Shown here in pieces: positions 20,441-30,108 of a stretch of 64,000 nt of DNA. Under the pieces are notes generated by a model. It was not told the origin of the DNA and did no database searches. It saw nothing but the letters and a program-made list of their open reading frames with translations. The translations under genes and the position numbers were made by a program. Location: contig OZ345378.1 in assembly GCA_977006965.1 (NCBI GenBank), forward strand, positions 496,001-560,000. The letters run 5' to 3'. Within the stretch, counting starts at the first letter, position 1. Every line of letters begins with the position of its first letter. This DNA is from Phymatolithon calcareum (Eukaryota > Rhodophyta > Florideophyceae > Hapalidiales).

Positions 20441-21130
20441 CTATTGATTAGCCACTTATGTTAGCCAATGATGTCTACTTCAGAAATCTGTTAAAGGGTG
20501 GAGTACTGTAAGTGCACTTATGGTGTACTGTCGGAACGAAAAGTCTGAACTGCGGGAGAGATCAGAGCGTTCCATCTTAAGGAGTTGTGGACTTCGCGCG
20601 CGCATATGGGCAATAAGTCCAGAGTGGGTACCCTGCACGTGAAGTTGGTGTCGTGCAGGTCCCATTTAAAGTTGTTGTAGGCTGAGGAAGCTGTGTGTGT
20701 AGCTGGAATGGTTGCTGTTGACGGTGTCGGGGTGTTGACAGAATTGTGTGTGGAGAGCAGATGTTGGGTTGCGGTCTTGTTCAGAGAAGTGAGATGTGGA
20801 GATGAGAAAAGTAGATAAATCGGAGTGAGATTGTGGCAGATGCTACAATCTTTTGCCCGCAAGCGACATGGGATTTTAGTACTGTACCAACTGATGGGTC
20901 AAGCGAAAAACCTATGCTTCCGGTGTATGATACTAGTTACACGCTGTGACAACATAAGTAATTTTTTAAAGCCCCACAGTCATACGGATATACGGGCAAG
21001 GCTTCCTCAGGTGCTACCCTCACTGGGGCGGCTCTACTCTTATGTCTGGTATTCTATCTGAGCCCCCTAGCATGTACTCGGTTGTTTTTGATAGCTCTTC
21101 GTAGCAGTTTTCGAGGCGTCGCTTCTTCTT
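20441..21130. other. spacer
   Basis: No gene seen. It carries two copies of the TACTGTA heptamer that is over-used in this window. Confidence 0.4.
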
Positions 21131-21307
21131 TCAGTACAGGTCTTCTTCATTCTGCATACTCTCGATGATGCTTTTGCTGAAGAGCAAAAGATCATCTAGT
21201 GCCTTCTCAGTTGCCGCTCTGTCTTCTTCCTTGAGTTCATAGGCTGACAAGTTGCGATCCAGGGTCTCCATGTGCTGTCTGACTTTGTTTCCGAATCTAT
21301 CTGCCAT
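21131..21307 (-). CDS. possible small coiled-coil protein
   Basis: A 58-residue frame from the ATG at 21307; the frame stays open upstream only to a GTG. The sequence (RQHMETLDRNLSAYELKEED, then LDDLLLFSKSIIESMQ) is strongly amphipathic and coiled-coil-like, with no low-complexity bias. It could be a short real gene or the last exon of a longer one whose upstream exons I cannot place. No family assigned. Confidence 0.35.
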   Translation of the reverse strand: MADRFGNKVRQHMETLDRNLSAYELKEEDRAATEKALDDLLLFSKSIIESMQNEEDLY

Positions 21308-21980
21308 CAGTGTGGTAGACACTTGGGGAAATCTTCCAAAGGCGTACTGAACCGCCAGTTGCCTGTTTTTCAGCTGTGGAAATTTAAGTATTGCAGAGTG
21401 TTTTCTTGTCTTGTCGTTGACAACATAAGTGATGAATTACGCTCGGTTATCATACAGCGACTTATAACGACTCTTTTGAGGACGATTCGCGAGTCACCGA
21501 CTCTCGAAGAAGGCGACTCAGAGGCGCAGGAGTCGTGTGGCATTGTTCATCTCCATTGGAGTCCTGAACGTTGTTTTCTTCTTGCTCAGTGCCAGTCGTC
21601 TAAAAAAGGTCTTTCCACATAAATCCTTCCTGTGCACGTCAGAGTGGATTGAGCCATGAGCTGGCATTCGCGGTTCTACCAGAAAATCATCCTGTTGTGA
21701 AAATGCGTTTATAAGCTAAAATGAGCCTTGGACTCAAGGCTCTCCTGATTTGAGTCCCTCGTTTGCGAAGGACTTTCCTTCCCCGTCCCTTGATACCGTA
21801 GGCTAGACCTGTTACTCATGCAGAAAATAGTGGCTAAAGAACGTACAGGGGTAATACAGAATCAATAACCTTGATCAATCCAACCGGGCTGCTCGCAGTA
21901 GATACAGTAATGTAGATATCAAAAACGTTCACATGAGCTTTTGAATATATAGACGCCTTCTGCGTTGGTGAAAAATAATT
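21308..21980. other. spacer
   Basis: No gene seen. The right part should hold the 3' UTR of the metalloprotease-like gene. Confidence 0.4.
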
Positions 21981-23390
21981 TTAGTTGATAATAGCTGATG
22001 TAATAAAAGCTAGAACTATGACTGCGCCCACAGCACCCACACTCGCGACGGTGATGACGACCCACGGCGGTAAATTAAATTGCTTGACATTCTCATCAAA
22101 TCCTAGCGCTCCTGCTCGTGGTGAGCTACCTTCAACTGGTGGGGGAATATCGCACTTTGCACTGCTTTTCACGCCACTATTTTGCCCCCGCACGGTTCGC
22201 ATAACCCGCAGTGCGGGTTCCCCAATGTTTCGCCGTGTGTACCCGTGTTTAAGTTCAAACGTCATCAAGTCGGAACAGTCATCGGGCGAAATTGAAAATC
22301 TCTTGCAATCTTGCTTGAGTAAAAATCCATCAAAGTGATAAGTCGATGATCCCGTTACATATTTCGAGGGTGCATAGAGCCCGAAAGAAGAGTCTCCAAT
22401 TGTCGTGCGTATCCTCAACCCCGGTGTTGTGATTGCTTGATATAGCTCCCTCGGGTTACATGACCTTGCAATACCAACGCCGGAGCTCGTTTGAATAAAT
22501 TGGTCGAATCGACCAGGCGTGTTGTCCAGAGACGCAAACTTTGCTTCTCCGGATTTCTCCCCCAAAAGGGCACCAGAGAAGAACAAACCATGGCATTGCT
22601 CGTGAAGTGCAACAGTAGCGAGGTCAAACTTTTCTCTGGGTGCCTTTCTGTTTAAGTCGTAGTGCCATGGTATTAGCGAGTTGAAGGAAATCTCAATGTG
22701 GGGCCTAGACGGGAGAAAATCTCGTCCACCGATGGCCGACGCCATTGTAGGAGTATACGCAGTGTCAGATCGAAGCTTGGAAGACGAGGACCGTCCGCGA
22801 ATAATGAACGGAGAGTTAGCTAAAGCCAAGGTTTGGCCTCTTATAGGCTCCCACTTGAACAGAACGCGCAAAGGAACCTGGCATTCAAACTGATCCGCCC
22901 ACATACCCAACGCGTGTTCGAACGCTGTCCGGGCTCCATCTGGAGGGTTACCAAAGTATTCGATGGTGTATACACTTTTCGCGCCGCGCACGTCGCTGCT
23001 CAGGCTTGATTGACGGGAAACTGTATGCATTCTATGCACGTGTCCATTGTGAAGCATAGATTCGTCGTCGAGACCAGGTAAATAATAACCCAGAGAACGC
23101 AAAATATCAATGTCGGATACAGCAGAGGATTTCGGGTCATCGCCAGGCGAGACAGGGGCATCATCGCGGGAAAAGTGAGCGAGCGGATTGTAATAGACTT
23201 CTTCGGGGAGATTAAGCGCCTTCTTGATACGCTCGTGGCCGCCATTGGCAAGATAAGCGTGAATGGTTTCTTGTTCTGACAAGAGGCCCACTTCTTCGGA
23301 AACGGGGTTAATTGGTAGGCAGGCTGCAATGCAGCACAACAGAGCCAGGGTTACTGTGCATGGCAGAACGTTCGTCCTTCGAGTATGCAT
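21981..23390 (-). CDS. membrane-anchored secreted HExxH metalloprotease-like protein
   Basis: The protein has 469 residues. A signal peptide (VTLALLCCIAACLP) lies at 1-27 and a C-terminal membrane helix (VVITVASVGAVGAVIVLAFI) at about 442-465, followed by a tiny tail: a type I topology with the bulk outside the cell. The zinc-binding motif HEQCHGL is at 263-269 in the context FDLATVALHEQCHGLFFSG. The upstream block (ARTAFEHALGMWADQF, then VPLRVLFKW) is typical of bacterial surface proteins of the 'HExGHGLGF' type. Known of such motifs: two His ligands and a catalytic Glu. The usual small residues between Glu and the second His are here Gln-Cys, so activity is not assured. A propeptide of ~120 residues precedes the domain. 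No intron visible. Confidence 0.75.
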   Translation of the reverse strand: MHTRRTNVLPCTVTLALLCCIAACLPINPVSEEVGLLSEQETIHAYLANGGHERIKKALNLPEEVYYNPLAHFSRDDAPVSPGDDPKSSAVSDIDILRSLGYYLPGLDDESMLHNGHVHRMHTVSRQSSLSSDVRGAKSVYTIEYFGNPPDGARTAFEHALGMWADQFECQVPLRVLFKWEPIRGQTLALANSPFIIRGRSSSSKLRSDTAYTPTMASAIGGRDFLPSRPHIEISFNSLIPWHYDLNRKAPREKFDLATVALHEQCHGLFFSGALLGEKSGEAKFASLDNTPGRFDQFIQTSSGVGIARSCNPRELYQAITTPGLRIRTTIGDSSFGLYAPSKYVTGSSTYHFDGFLLKQDCKRFSISPDDCSDLMTFELKHGYTRRNIGEPALRVMRTVRGQNSGVKSSAKCDIPPPVEGSSPRAGALGFDENVKQFNLPPWVVITVASVGAVGAVIVLAFITSAIIN

Positions 23391-24540
23391 AGTATAGTGG
23401 CGACAAGCCCGGCGGTGAGAACCGCTCGGTCGCGAAATTTTCGCGAAGGTGGGGCTTGTCGGTTGGCAGTGACTGTTGGGGCGACGAAGTTCGTCTCAGG
23501 GGTTCACCTTCATTTTTGGAACAAAACGAAATTCGGGGTACAGTACATCGGGACACAAATGCCAAGTGCCACGTTTCTCGGAGAATTGTGCCTCCTGGCG
23601 TTCAATATATCCTTGCTGTATGAATTTCTGCCGGGGCGTCATTGTACTGTACAGTGCGCATAGTATCGAGACACCTGGCACTGTAATGTGCGTACTATTT
23701 ACTCAGCCAGAAAAATCAAATCAGAGTCAACAAGGACAACGTGGACTGAATTGCATGATATTTGATAATATTTTCACCGCAGCAGAATGCTGCTGGGGAG
23801 CAACTTTTTATTTCAAACGGCACCAGATTGTGGCATTTAAGCAGAGATGTTTCCGCCCAATTGGAAACAAGGCCTGTTTAGAATATATTTTTATGAATCA
23901 TTTTCCATAACGTGCAGTCATTCTGAAAACACCAACGTGATCGTGGCTAACAACATGATAATTTAGCTGTTCAACTTTACATTGAATGTATGTTATTTAT
24001 TTACGACACTACAGACACCTTGTGTTCATTATTGACAACATGTGGAAATGTATTGGCTGAAGAGGCCATAATGGCTAATAAACAATAATTTCACCAATAC
24101 TATGATACAACTGCCAGAAGTGCACAAAACCAAAAAATTTGGGGCTTCTAAAATTGCAACGTCAACCAGCGATCACAATTTTAATTTTGTCAACCGCTTT
24201 GGCGGCGAAACAGGGCTACCAACCCTAATAGGGTTGGTTATATTGGACCGATTATGTGAAGTTGACTTTCGCACCGCTCTTCACGTGATTTCCGGTCATA
24301 ATGCTTGCGAGTTGAAAAATTTGTGACTAAATATTTATTTTTTAAAATAAAATTTGGTTGCAATAAAAATTCGTCACATATTGAAAATTACAGTCCTCTC
24401 CTTTTTATTCTTTTCCTTTTTTTAAAAAAAAGAATAGAAAAGAGTTTTCCACAGGTCTGCATCGTTCTCGCGGCGGACAAGAAATAGCCGTAAGCGGGCT
24501 CGACGCTATGTATGATACAGGTCATCTGACAGCTTATTGA
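23391..24540. other. spacer with a short palindrome
   Basis: This should contain the promoter of the metalloprotease-like gene. A 21-bp palindrome, ACCAACCCTA-A-TAGGGTTGGT, sits at 24218..24238. No gene recognised. Confidence 0.45.
24218..24238. repeat. 21-bp palindrome
   Basis: 10-bp arms ACCAACCCTA and TAGGGTTGGT around one base. Confidence 0.75.
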
Positions 24541-24859
24541 ACTCTCACATGTGGCCTGTTTGCAGTCGATGTCGTCCTTCTGGCCAGCTCTCCAGAAATT
24601 GGAAATATTTTTTTAAAAATATATTTCGACAGCAAAGCCGCAGGGTGGAATAAGAAGTCTGTGCTAGAAAGGGAATATCCTGACATCGTTATCGCTCCAT
24701 CCTACCAATGGGCTCACTTTGACAGAAGAAAACATGCATGCCTCGAAGTTTCAACTAAAAACTAGAACTCTCGAGGTGACCATACTTAACGACGGAGACA
24801 AAGAGTGCTGTTGTGTTGCCGTCCAGCTTCTGGCGCAAGCGCGAAATGAAAAAGAATAA
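24541..24859 (+). pseudogene. frameshifted gene fragment of unknown family
   Basis: One open frame from 24541 encodes a protein-like stretch (VDVVLLASSPEIGNIFLKIY, then ILE-type residues and APSYQWAHFDRRKHACLEV) and stops at TAG 24763. One base on, the next frame continues in the same style (RTLEVTILNDGDKECCCVAV, then QLLAQARNEKE) to TAA 24857. The two frames join if one A is removed from the run of five A at 24757..24761. Either a +1 indel in a homopolymer has inactivated the gene, or there is a sequencing error. No initiator codon is visible, so upstream exons may be missing. Family unknown. Confidence 0.45.
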
Positions 24860-24901
24860 AAGACGATCTTTCCTTTTTAAATGGAAAGATCGTCTTTTAT
24901 T
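24855..24901. repeat. inverted repeat with perfect 19-bp arms overlapping a stop codon
   Basis: Left arm 24855..24873 (AATAAAAGACGATCTTTCC), loop of nine bases, right arm 24883..24901. The left arm contains the TAA that ends the unknown coding fragment. Confidence 0.85.
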
Positions 24902-27122
24902 TTTTTAAAAAAATAGCTCTAAATAACAAGAGTCAGCATGACAGATCTACCGCTATATCGCAAAACAGGATAACGAGGAAATGGTCGCGTAACGAACCGG
25001 TAATCAGGCTGCCTACAAGCTTATCACTTGTATCGCACTGTGAATGAGGACAAGGAGCCGTGGAACGCTGCAGATGGCTTGAGCGAGCCTGGTTGCATTG
25101 GGAAAAACGACAAAAAAAGCGAAACATTTCTCCAGTAGAAACTAGATGCCACGAATCCTGTCGTGTTGATATTCAGTTGTATCATCAGTTTTGATACTGT
25201 GAGTACTGTACAGTACTGCCAGCAGTGTGCTGTTGTTCGGACACTACTGTACAACTGACCACGAGAAAAAAGGACAAGGGCTTGTGTATGGAAACATAGA
25301 CCCGTTCGTTCTGGCGTTGCCAATGTTTTAAAGCTCCAATTTCAAATGGGAGCTCTAAAACAATTCTCGGAAATCCGTTTTTTTTCCGGCCTTGAGAGTC
25401 GAATCAAGGGTGACAAATTACGATTCAAAGCTCTATTGACGCGCAAATCTCTATACAGTGTCTTCATCATTCGCACTTCGCTAGACGAAGGGTAGCGACT
25501 GAGATTCAGTACCCTTTTCTTTGCATGTGAAAATGATGTCATTCCTATCGTACGGTAGAAACGAAAATTTTGTAATTCAGCCCTCAAATTGAAAACTCCA
25601 ACGAACGAAATGAGTGCGGCTCTATGATGTCGTCAGCCGGCAAAACCCGGAATGAAGTACGTAAACAGGCACTAAATACCTTCATTCGATGAATCCCCTT
25701 GAACGAGAATCGTGCGACTGCTCTCAGTGCATTATCATTTGACAACACATCGCGCTTGAGCGCAGAGACGTCATAGCAAATAGACGAGGGACTTGTGAAA
25801 CCCAAGCCTATTTGTCTTTTATTTTTCTCAGGACAGGTTTAATCAGGGTGCTGATTTAGGGCGTGAAAGTGTAGGGTACTGTTCTGAGGTATGTATGCCT
25901 TGCCAGGGTAACGTTGAAATCGACTACATCTACTGAGATTATGTGGCTTCCACGGAAACAAGTTACAAGGGATCATTCTCTCGGCATGTGCTTGCCGAGG
26001 GTTCAATTATGTTCAAATACTATTGCGACTGGTTGGCGGTTAAGGATTTGGCATCGCAGTGGAATCACGGGAGATTTGCTGGGTTGCCGGATGCCGCTGT
26101 AGTGGTTGAGAAAATGGGAATATAAAAGAAATAAGAGGGGAACATGTGAAGGAGAGTGAAGGGGAGGGACTACGAAAAGATTCGTGGTAGAGCAGTAAAT
26201 CCGACACACTCTTTTGCTCCTTTCTGGTTTATCAAGAGCTCCCTCGACCGTCGGGTCCCGAGTGGGACAACGAACGCCCAAGGTAGGGCAACAGTCTACT
26301 GTGATACACATCCAGGTCGCCGTGGTGCTGGTCATCGACTACACGGTGCGGTCGTGACGAGCAGTTAATCCGCGAGACCTTGAGACACAGAGCCTCCGTG
26401 AGTCAGTGGGAAATTTACAGGACTCTCGATCGTGGAGAGCCACCCCGTTTATCATCAAATATTTTTTGACCATCTTCAACAAATTTAATTTTATTGAAGA
26501 TGGTCGTCTTGAGCGCTATTCCAGATATACTGTAGATCTAGGAGTTTGCTGCTCACAGCGCTTTCTTTACACAGCAGTATCGTCCTTAATTTCATAGCTT
26601 AGCAGCTTGACCGCGCATCGACTCCACTGAAGTCCTGCATGGAAACACTTTTACATTGTGTTGCACCGGATTGGCTAATGTTTTTTGGGTTTACTTCATC
26701 ACCGAATTGCTTGTTAGAAATTGCTTAGTTATGCACAAAATCCTTTTACGCAGAATTTATACTCAAACGGTTAGACTTAAGTCTACCCGGCTTCCAAGGG
26801 AAAGAAGAGGGCCAGTTTGCAATCTCCGCTCTCTGCATCACATCGCGCGAGAACCCTATTTTGTTAAATAATGCCGAAAATATTGAGGTTTTTATGTAAC
26901 AATTAGGCTTGTAGAACCCTGACCTCAGATAGAAGTATGATCTATGGATATCTCCCCACATTGAACGATGCCATCTTTCACAGCCCCATTCCTCACTGCA
27001 AGGCTGCGATCCAACTTCCTCTTCCACTACCATTTCCGCACTTGGATAGTCGGCCTCCCCCTTACCGAGCCGACACCAAGGGAAGGCGTAACCCGATCCA
27101 AGACAAAGTAATCTCCGCCCCG
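24902..27122. other. gene-poor spacer
   Basis: No recognised gene. Two minus-strand frames at 25342..25587 and 25584..25805 adjoin and might be decayed remnants, but I see no domain. A hairpin lies at 26468..26505. The last ~190 bases form an open frame in phase with the dehydrogenase that may be 5' UTR or an alternative N-terminus. Confidence 0.4.
26468..26505. repeat. inverted repeat, 12-bp arms
   Basis: GACCATCTTCAA and TTGAAGATGGTC separated by 14 AT-rich bases. Confidence 0.75.
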
Positions 27123-28333
27123 ATGTCGCTTTCGCTCGCCCGAACCGCTGCCGTAGGCATGCGCCGGGCGATGTCCACAGCACCGAAACAGGTAAAAGTG
27201 GGAATCATCGGTGCCGGACGTATTGGACAGGTCCACGCCGAAACGCTTGCCTATCGTTGCCCGGAGGCAACACCAGCAATGATCGTTGATTTCTTCCCAG
27301 ACATCGCAAAGAGCGTCGCTACCAAGTTCAATATTCCCTCCCATGGACAGGACTACATGGAAATCGTGGAGAACCCGGAGATCGATGCCGTATGGATCTG
27401 CTCCCCGAGTTCGATGCATAAGGAGCAGATCATAGCCGCAAGCCGCGCCGGTAAGCATATTTTCTGTGAGAAGCCGCTCGCTGTCGAGCTCTCCGAGGCC
27501 GATGAGGTTATCGAGGCCGTCGATCAGTCCGGCGTCAAGATGATGCTTGCATTCCAGCGCCGCTTTGATTCCAACTTTGCTGCGGCTAAGCAAGCTATTC
27601 GTAATGGCGCTGTCGGTGATCCATACACTTTTCAGCTCATCAGTCGCGACCCTTCACCGCCACCAATTGAGTACATCCTCAAGTCGGGCGGGCTCCACAA
27701 TGGTACGCATGAACCTTTCTCGGCGAGCATTTTCTTATTTATCGGTACTGTTAACTAACTCTCTATCCATTGTGTTCTTTTCGCGTGTTGCATCTCTTCT
27801 CTGTTCCTTCCTTGCCGGTCATTGTTCTTGCAGATCAAGCGATTCACGACTTTGACGTAGCGAGATTCTTGATGGGATGCGAGTGCACGGAGGTCATTGC
27901 CCTTGGTGCGTGCAGGGTTGATGAAAAAATTGGGACAGAAGGTGGCGATATTGACACTGCATTGACGGTTTTGAAGTTTGAAAATGGAGCATTCGGCACT
28001 GTTGATAATTGCCGACAGAGCCCGCAAGGGTACGATCAGAGGGTGGAGGTGTTTGGATCAGGTGGGACAATTTCGTTCTCGAACAATTACCCTAATAATT
28101 TGGTCGTGTCTGATGCTCAGAGCGTTCGACATGCTACCCCGTACTCGTTCTTTATGGATCGATACATGGATGCGTACCGGAATGAGACTATTGAGTTTGT
28201 GAAGGCGATTGTTAACGATACTCCCCCTCCCACTAATGCAAGGGATGGACGTGCAGCCATGATTATTGCAAAGGCTGCCAAGTTGAGTCTGATGGAGAAC
28301 CGAGCTGTGAAAACGTCAGAGATCAAAGCTTGA
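27123..28333 (+). CDS. Gfo/Idh/MocA oxidoreductase, inositol 2-dehydrogenase-like, spliced
   Basis: NAD(P)-dependent sugar/inositol dehydrogenase. The coding sequence joins 27123..27702 and 27834..28333, giving 359 residues. The intron 27703..27833 (gtacgc to cttgcag, phase 1) reconstitutes LKSGGLHN-D-QAIHDFDVARF. The Rossmann motif GAGRIGQVHAE is at 30-40. The catalytic EKP motif (CEKPLA) has its lysine at 117. The IHDFD histidine is at 198, as in IolG myo-inositol 2-dehydrogenases (D and H act as proton relay). The first ~20 residues (MSLSLARTAAVGMRRAMST) look like a mitochondrial presequence. Substrate inference: myo-inositol or a related polyol; sequence alone cannot fix it. The frame is open further upstream to 26937, so the start is a judgement. 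Confidence 0.88.
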
Positions 28334-29339
28334 TCTGTTTTTTGTGAATGCAGATAATGTATGGCATAGTAGGCGGGCAAAATTATCCGCTGAAGTAAAT
28401 CAATGTGTGCTACAACTGCGTATGTAGGTATCTAGTAATTGTTCTCACGTCAGATTTCTCTGGCGTTATGAGATATGCGAAATTTCATCGTTGAGCGTCA
28501 AAAGTCTTATCGAAAATGCCCTGCGGGCAGACAGGAAATCTATGTAGCGTCCCCTTTTGTTTCGGGTACCTCAGTTTTTCGAACCGGTGCAGACCTGCAG
28601 TGAATGCCGGAAGTAAATCATTCGAGCAGCATTTCGTTGCCCTACGTTCTAAGAATCATAGCACTGCCATATGTAGTGAAAGGCACAGAAAACCTCTGTC
28701 CTATATTGACCTTGAGTGTTGGACGGAGTGTATAATTTGTGCATTCAGCAAAATGGTGAAGCAGATGCATCGGTGATCTCTTGTGCACTAACGAGGGGGT
28801 TGTCAAGTTCTCTACTAGCAAGAATGATATCTACTGGTGCCTTATCTCTGAGGGAGCTGTTTCGCCCGGTACTACACTTGACAGGGTTTCACGAGAGGTC
28901 ACTCTTGAAAATCAAAAATTGGTGGAAGCGCTTGTTTCTGGTGGACCGCAGCTTCACGTACACCTGGTACACGGGGAAGCATTTCCGCAGTGTTTTGGAT
29001 TCCAGATTTCACCTACAAATCCAATCGCTACTTCTGCGGTATGGCGTAAAAGTGTAGCAGCCGCGTACGTCGGAATTTTGAAGTCAACGGTATCGGGAGG
29101 GGCATCTTTTCTCCAACATTGAACACGTGAAGACCAGCTATCATGCATTTTTGAAAGTGAAACGGTTTCCCCTCTATTTCATTACTCTTTTGGATTTGAC
29201 GTCAGATACTGACCTCCCACGGTTCGGGTTCGGGACTCCACCTGGTGGTCATTTCGGTATTGCCCATTATTGTTCGTTTCACAAAGGTGTAGACGACCTT
29301 GTGCAAGCAGGAACGTTCAAAAAAATCAAGCAAAAGAAA
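28334..29339. other. spacer with possible gene remnant
   Basis: A plus-strand frame at 28781..29122 (no ATG at its start) reads like protein for ~110 residues (for example VTLENQKLVEALVSGG and LHVHLVHGEAFPQCF) but has no recognised domain. It may be a decayed gene. Two stretches of T on the minus strand (about 29317..29325) follow the tRNA and would serve as its Pol III terminator. Confidence 0.35.
29318..29325 (-). terminator. probable Pol III terminator of tRNA-Arg
   Basis: A run of T on the minus strand about 15 bases after the tRNA 3' end, the standard Pol III stop signal. Confidence 0.6.
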
Positions 29340-29463
29340 TACACCTACCGGGACTCGAACCCGGAATCTCCTCCTCACCCCAAAGTGCCGGAGAGAGGCG
29401 CCTGAGACGTGCACGGCAGCAAAAGTTCGCCGGGTCAAACTTTATCCATTGGGCCATAGGTGC
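29340..29463 (-). tRNA. tRNA-Arg(CCG) with two introns (D-loop and anticodon loop)
   Basis: Folded by hand on the minus strand. The acceptor 5' arm GCACCUA (29463..29457) pairs with UAGGUGU (29347..29341), with discriminator A at 29340. The T arm is CCGGG-UUCGAGU-CCCGG. The D stem GCC(C) at 29454..29451 pairs with (A)GGC at 29403..29400, but only if 39 bases (about 29442..29404) are removed from the D loop AAUGGAUA. The anticodon stem CCUCU pairs with GGAGG, the loop reads CUCCGG...A with anticodon CCG, and a 12-base intron (29387..29376) sits at the usual site after position 37. Removing both leaves 73 nt with AGAUU as variable loop, as in eukaryotic tRNA-Arg. CCA is not encoded. Intron edges may shift by one or two bases. 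Confidence 0.85.
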
Positions 29464-30108
29464 ACCTTGAATTTCCCGCAATAGAACTAGGTATTTATAG
29501 ATAAAATCATTGCTCATGTTTGCGAAAGGCAGCCAGCCACACCCTCGATAGACATTAACGCGTAGTACTCGGATGACTTGATTGTTGCTCGGTTACATGC
29601 AAGATTTTCCGTGTAATTCTTGGGCTCCTAATTTAGTTTCAGAGCTAGAACCTACGGTATTTGGATGGCACACTCTATGTGACGCAATAGTTTCCGAATA
29701 GGGTACTAGTAGCCCATAGCGGGATACCACGTAGATATAGTTCTACGGAAAAAAGTGTCAATAAGCAGCCTGACCTGCCGCCAGCCGAGCAGGGGCAGAG
29801 TAAGAATACGAACAAACCAAGATCCATCCTTTGTCGCCGAAGGAGCTAAGCGCTAAGCATATCTTTAATCTAAGAACAATGGTTGCCCGCGGTCCTGTTC
29901 GCGTCCCTTTTCGCTTTCGTTCAGCTTCATATCGCTGCGTTTCGTGATTGATTCTACATCTTCAAGTGTAAACGACGAGCGCGCCTTAGTAGTTAGAGCT
30001 CTGTGCTGGATGTGACAGGAAGATACAAAAATTCAGTTTACAAGTAGAAAGAAACATCCCTGAGAGAAAGATCGGAAATAAACTTCTGCACTACATAGAA
30101 ACCCCGTT
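29464..30108. other. spacer
   Basis: This should hold the upstream flank of the tRNA and the 3' UTR of the Hint protein gene. No gene seen. Confidence 0.45.

Noticed and set aside
24400-24440. T/A-rich run as a possible transposon end
   Set aside because: Simple homopolymer runs without a partner repeat or target-site duplication.
28781-29122. 113-residue plus-strand frame as a gene
   Set aside because: No ATG, no domain, and no splice partner found; kept only as a possible remnant in the spacer note.
29202-29517. Protein frames across 29202..29517
   Set aside because: They run through the tRNA-Arg gene; the apparent protein similarity is the tRNA sequence.
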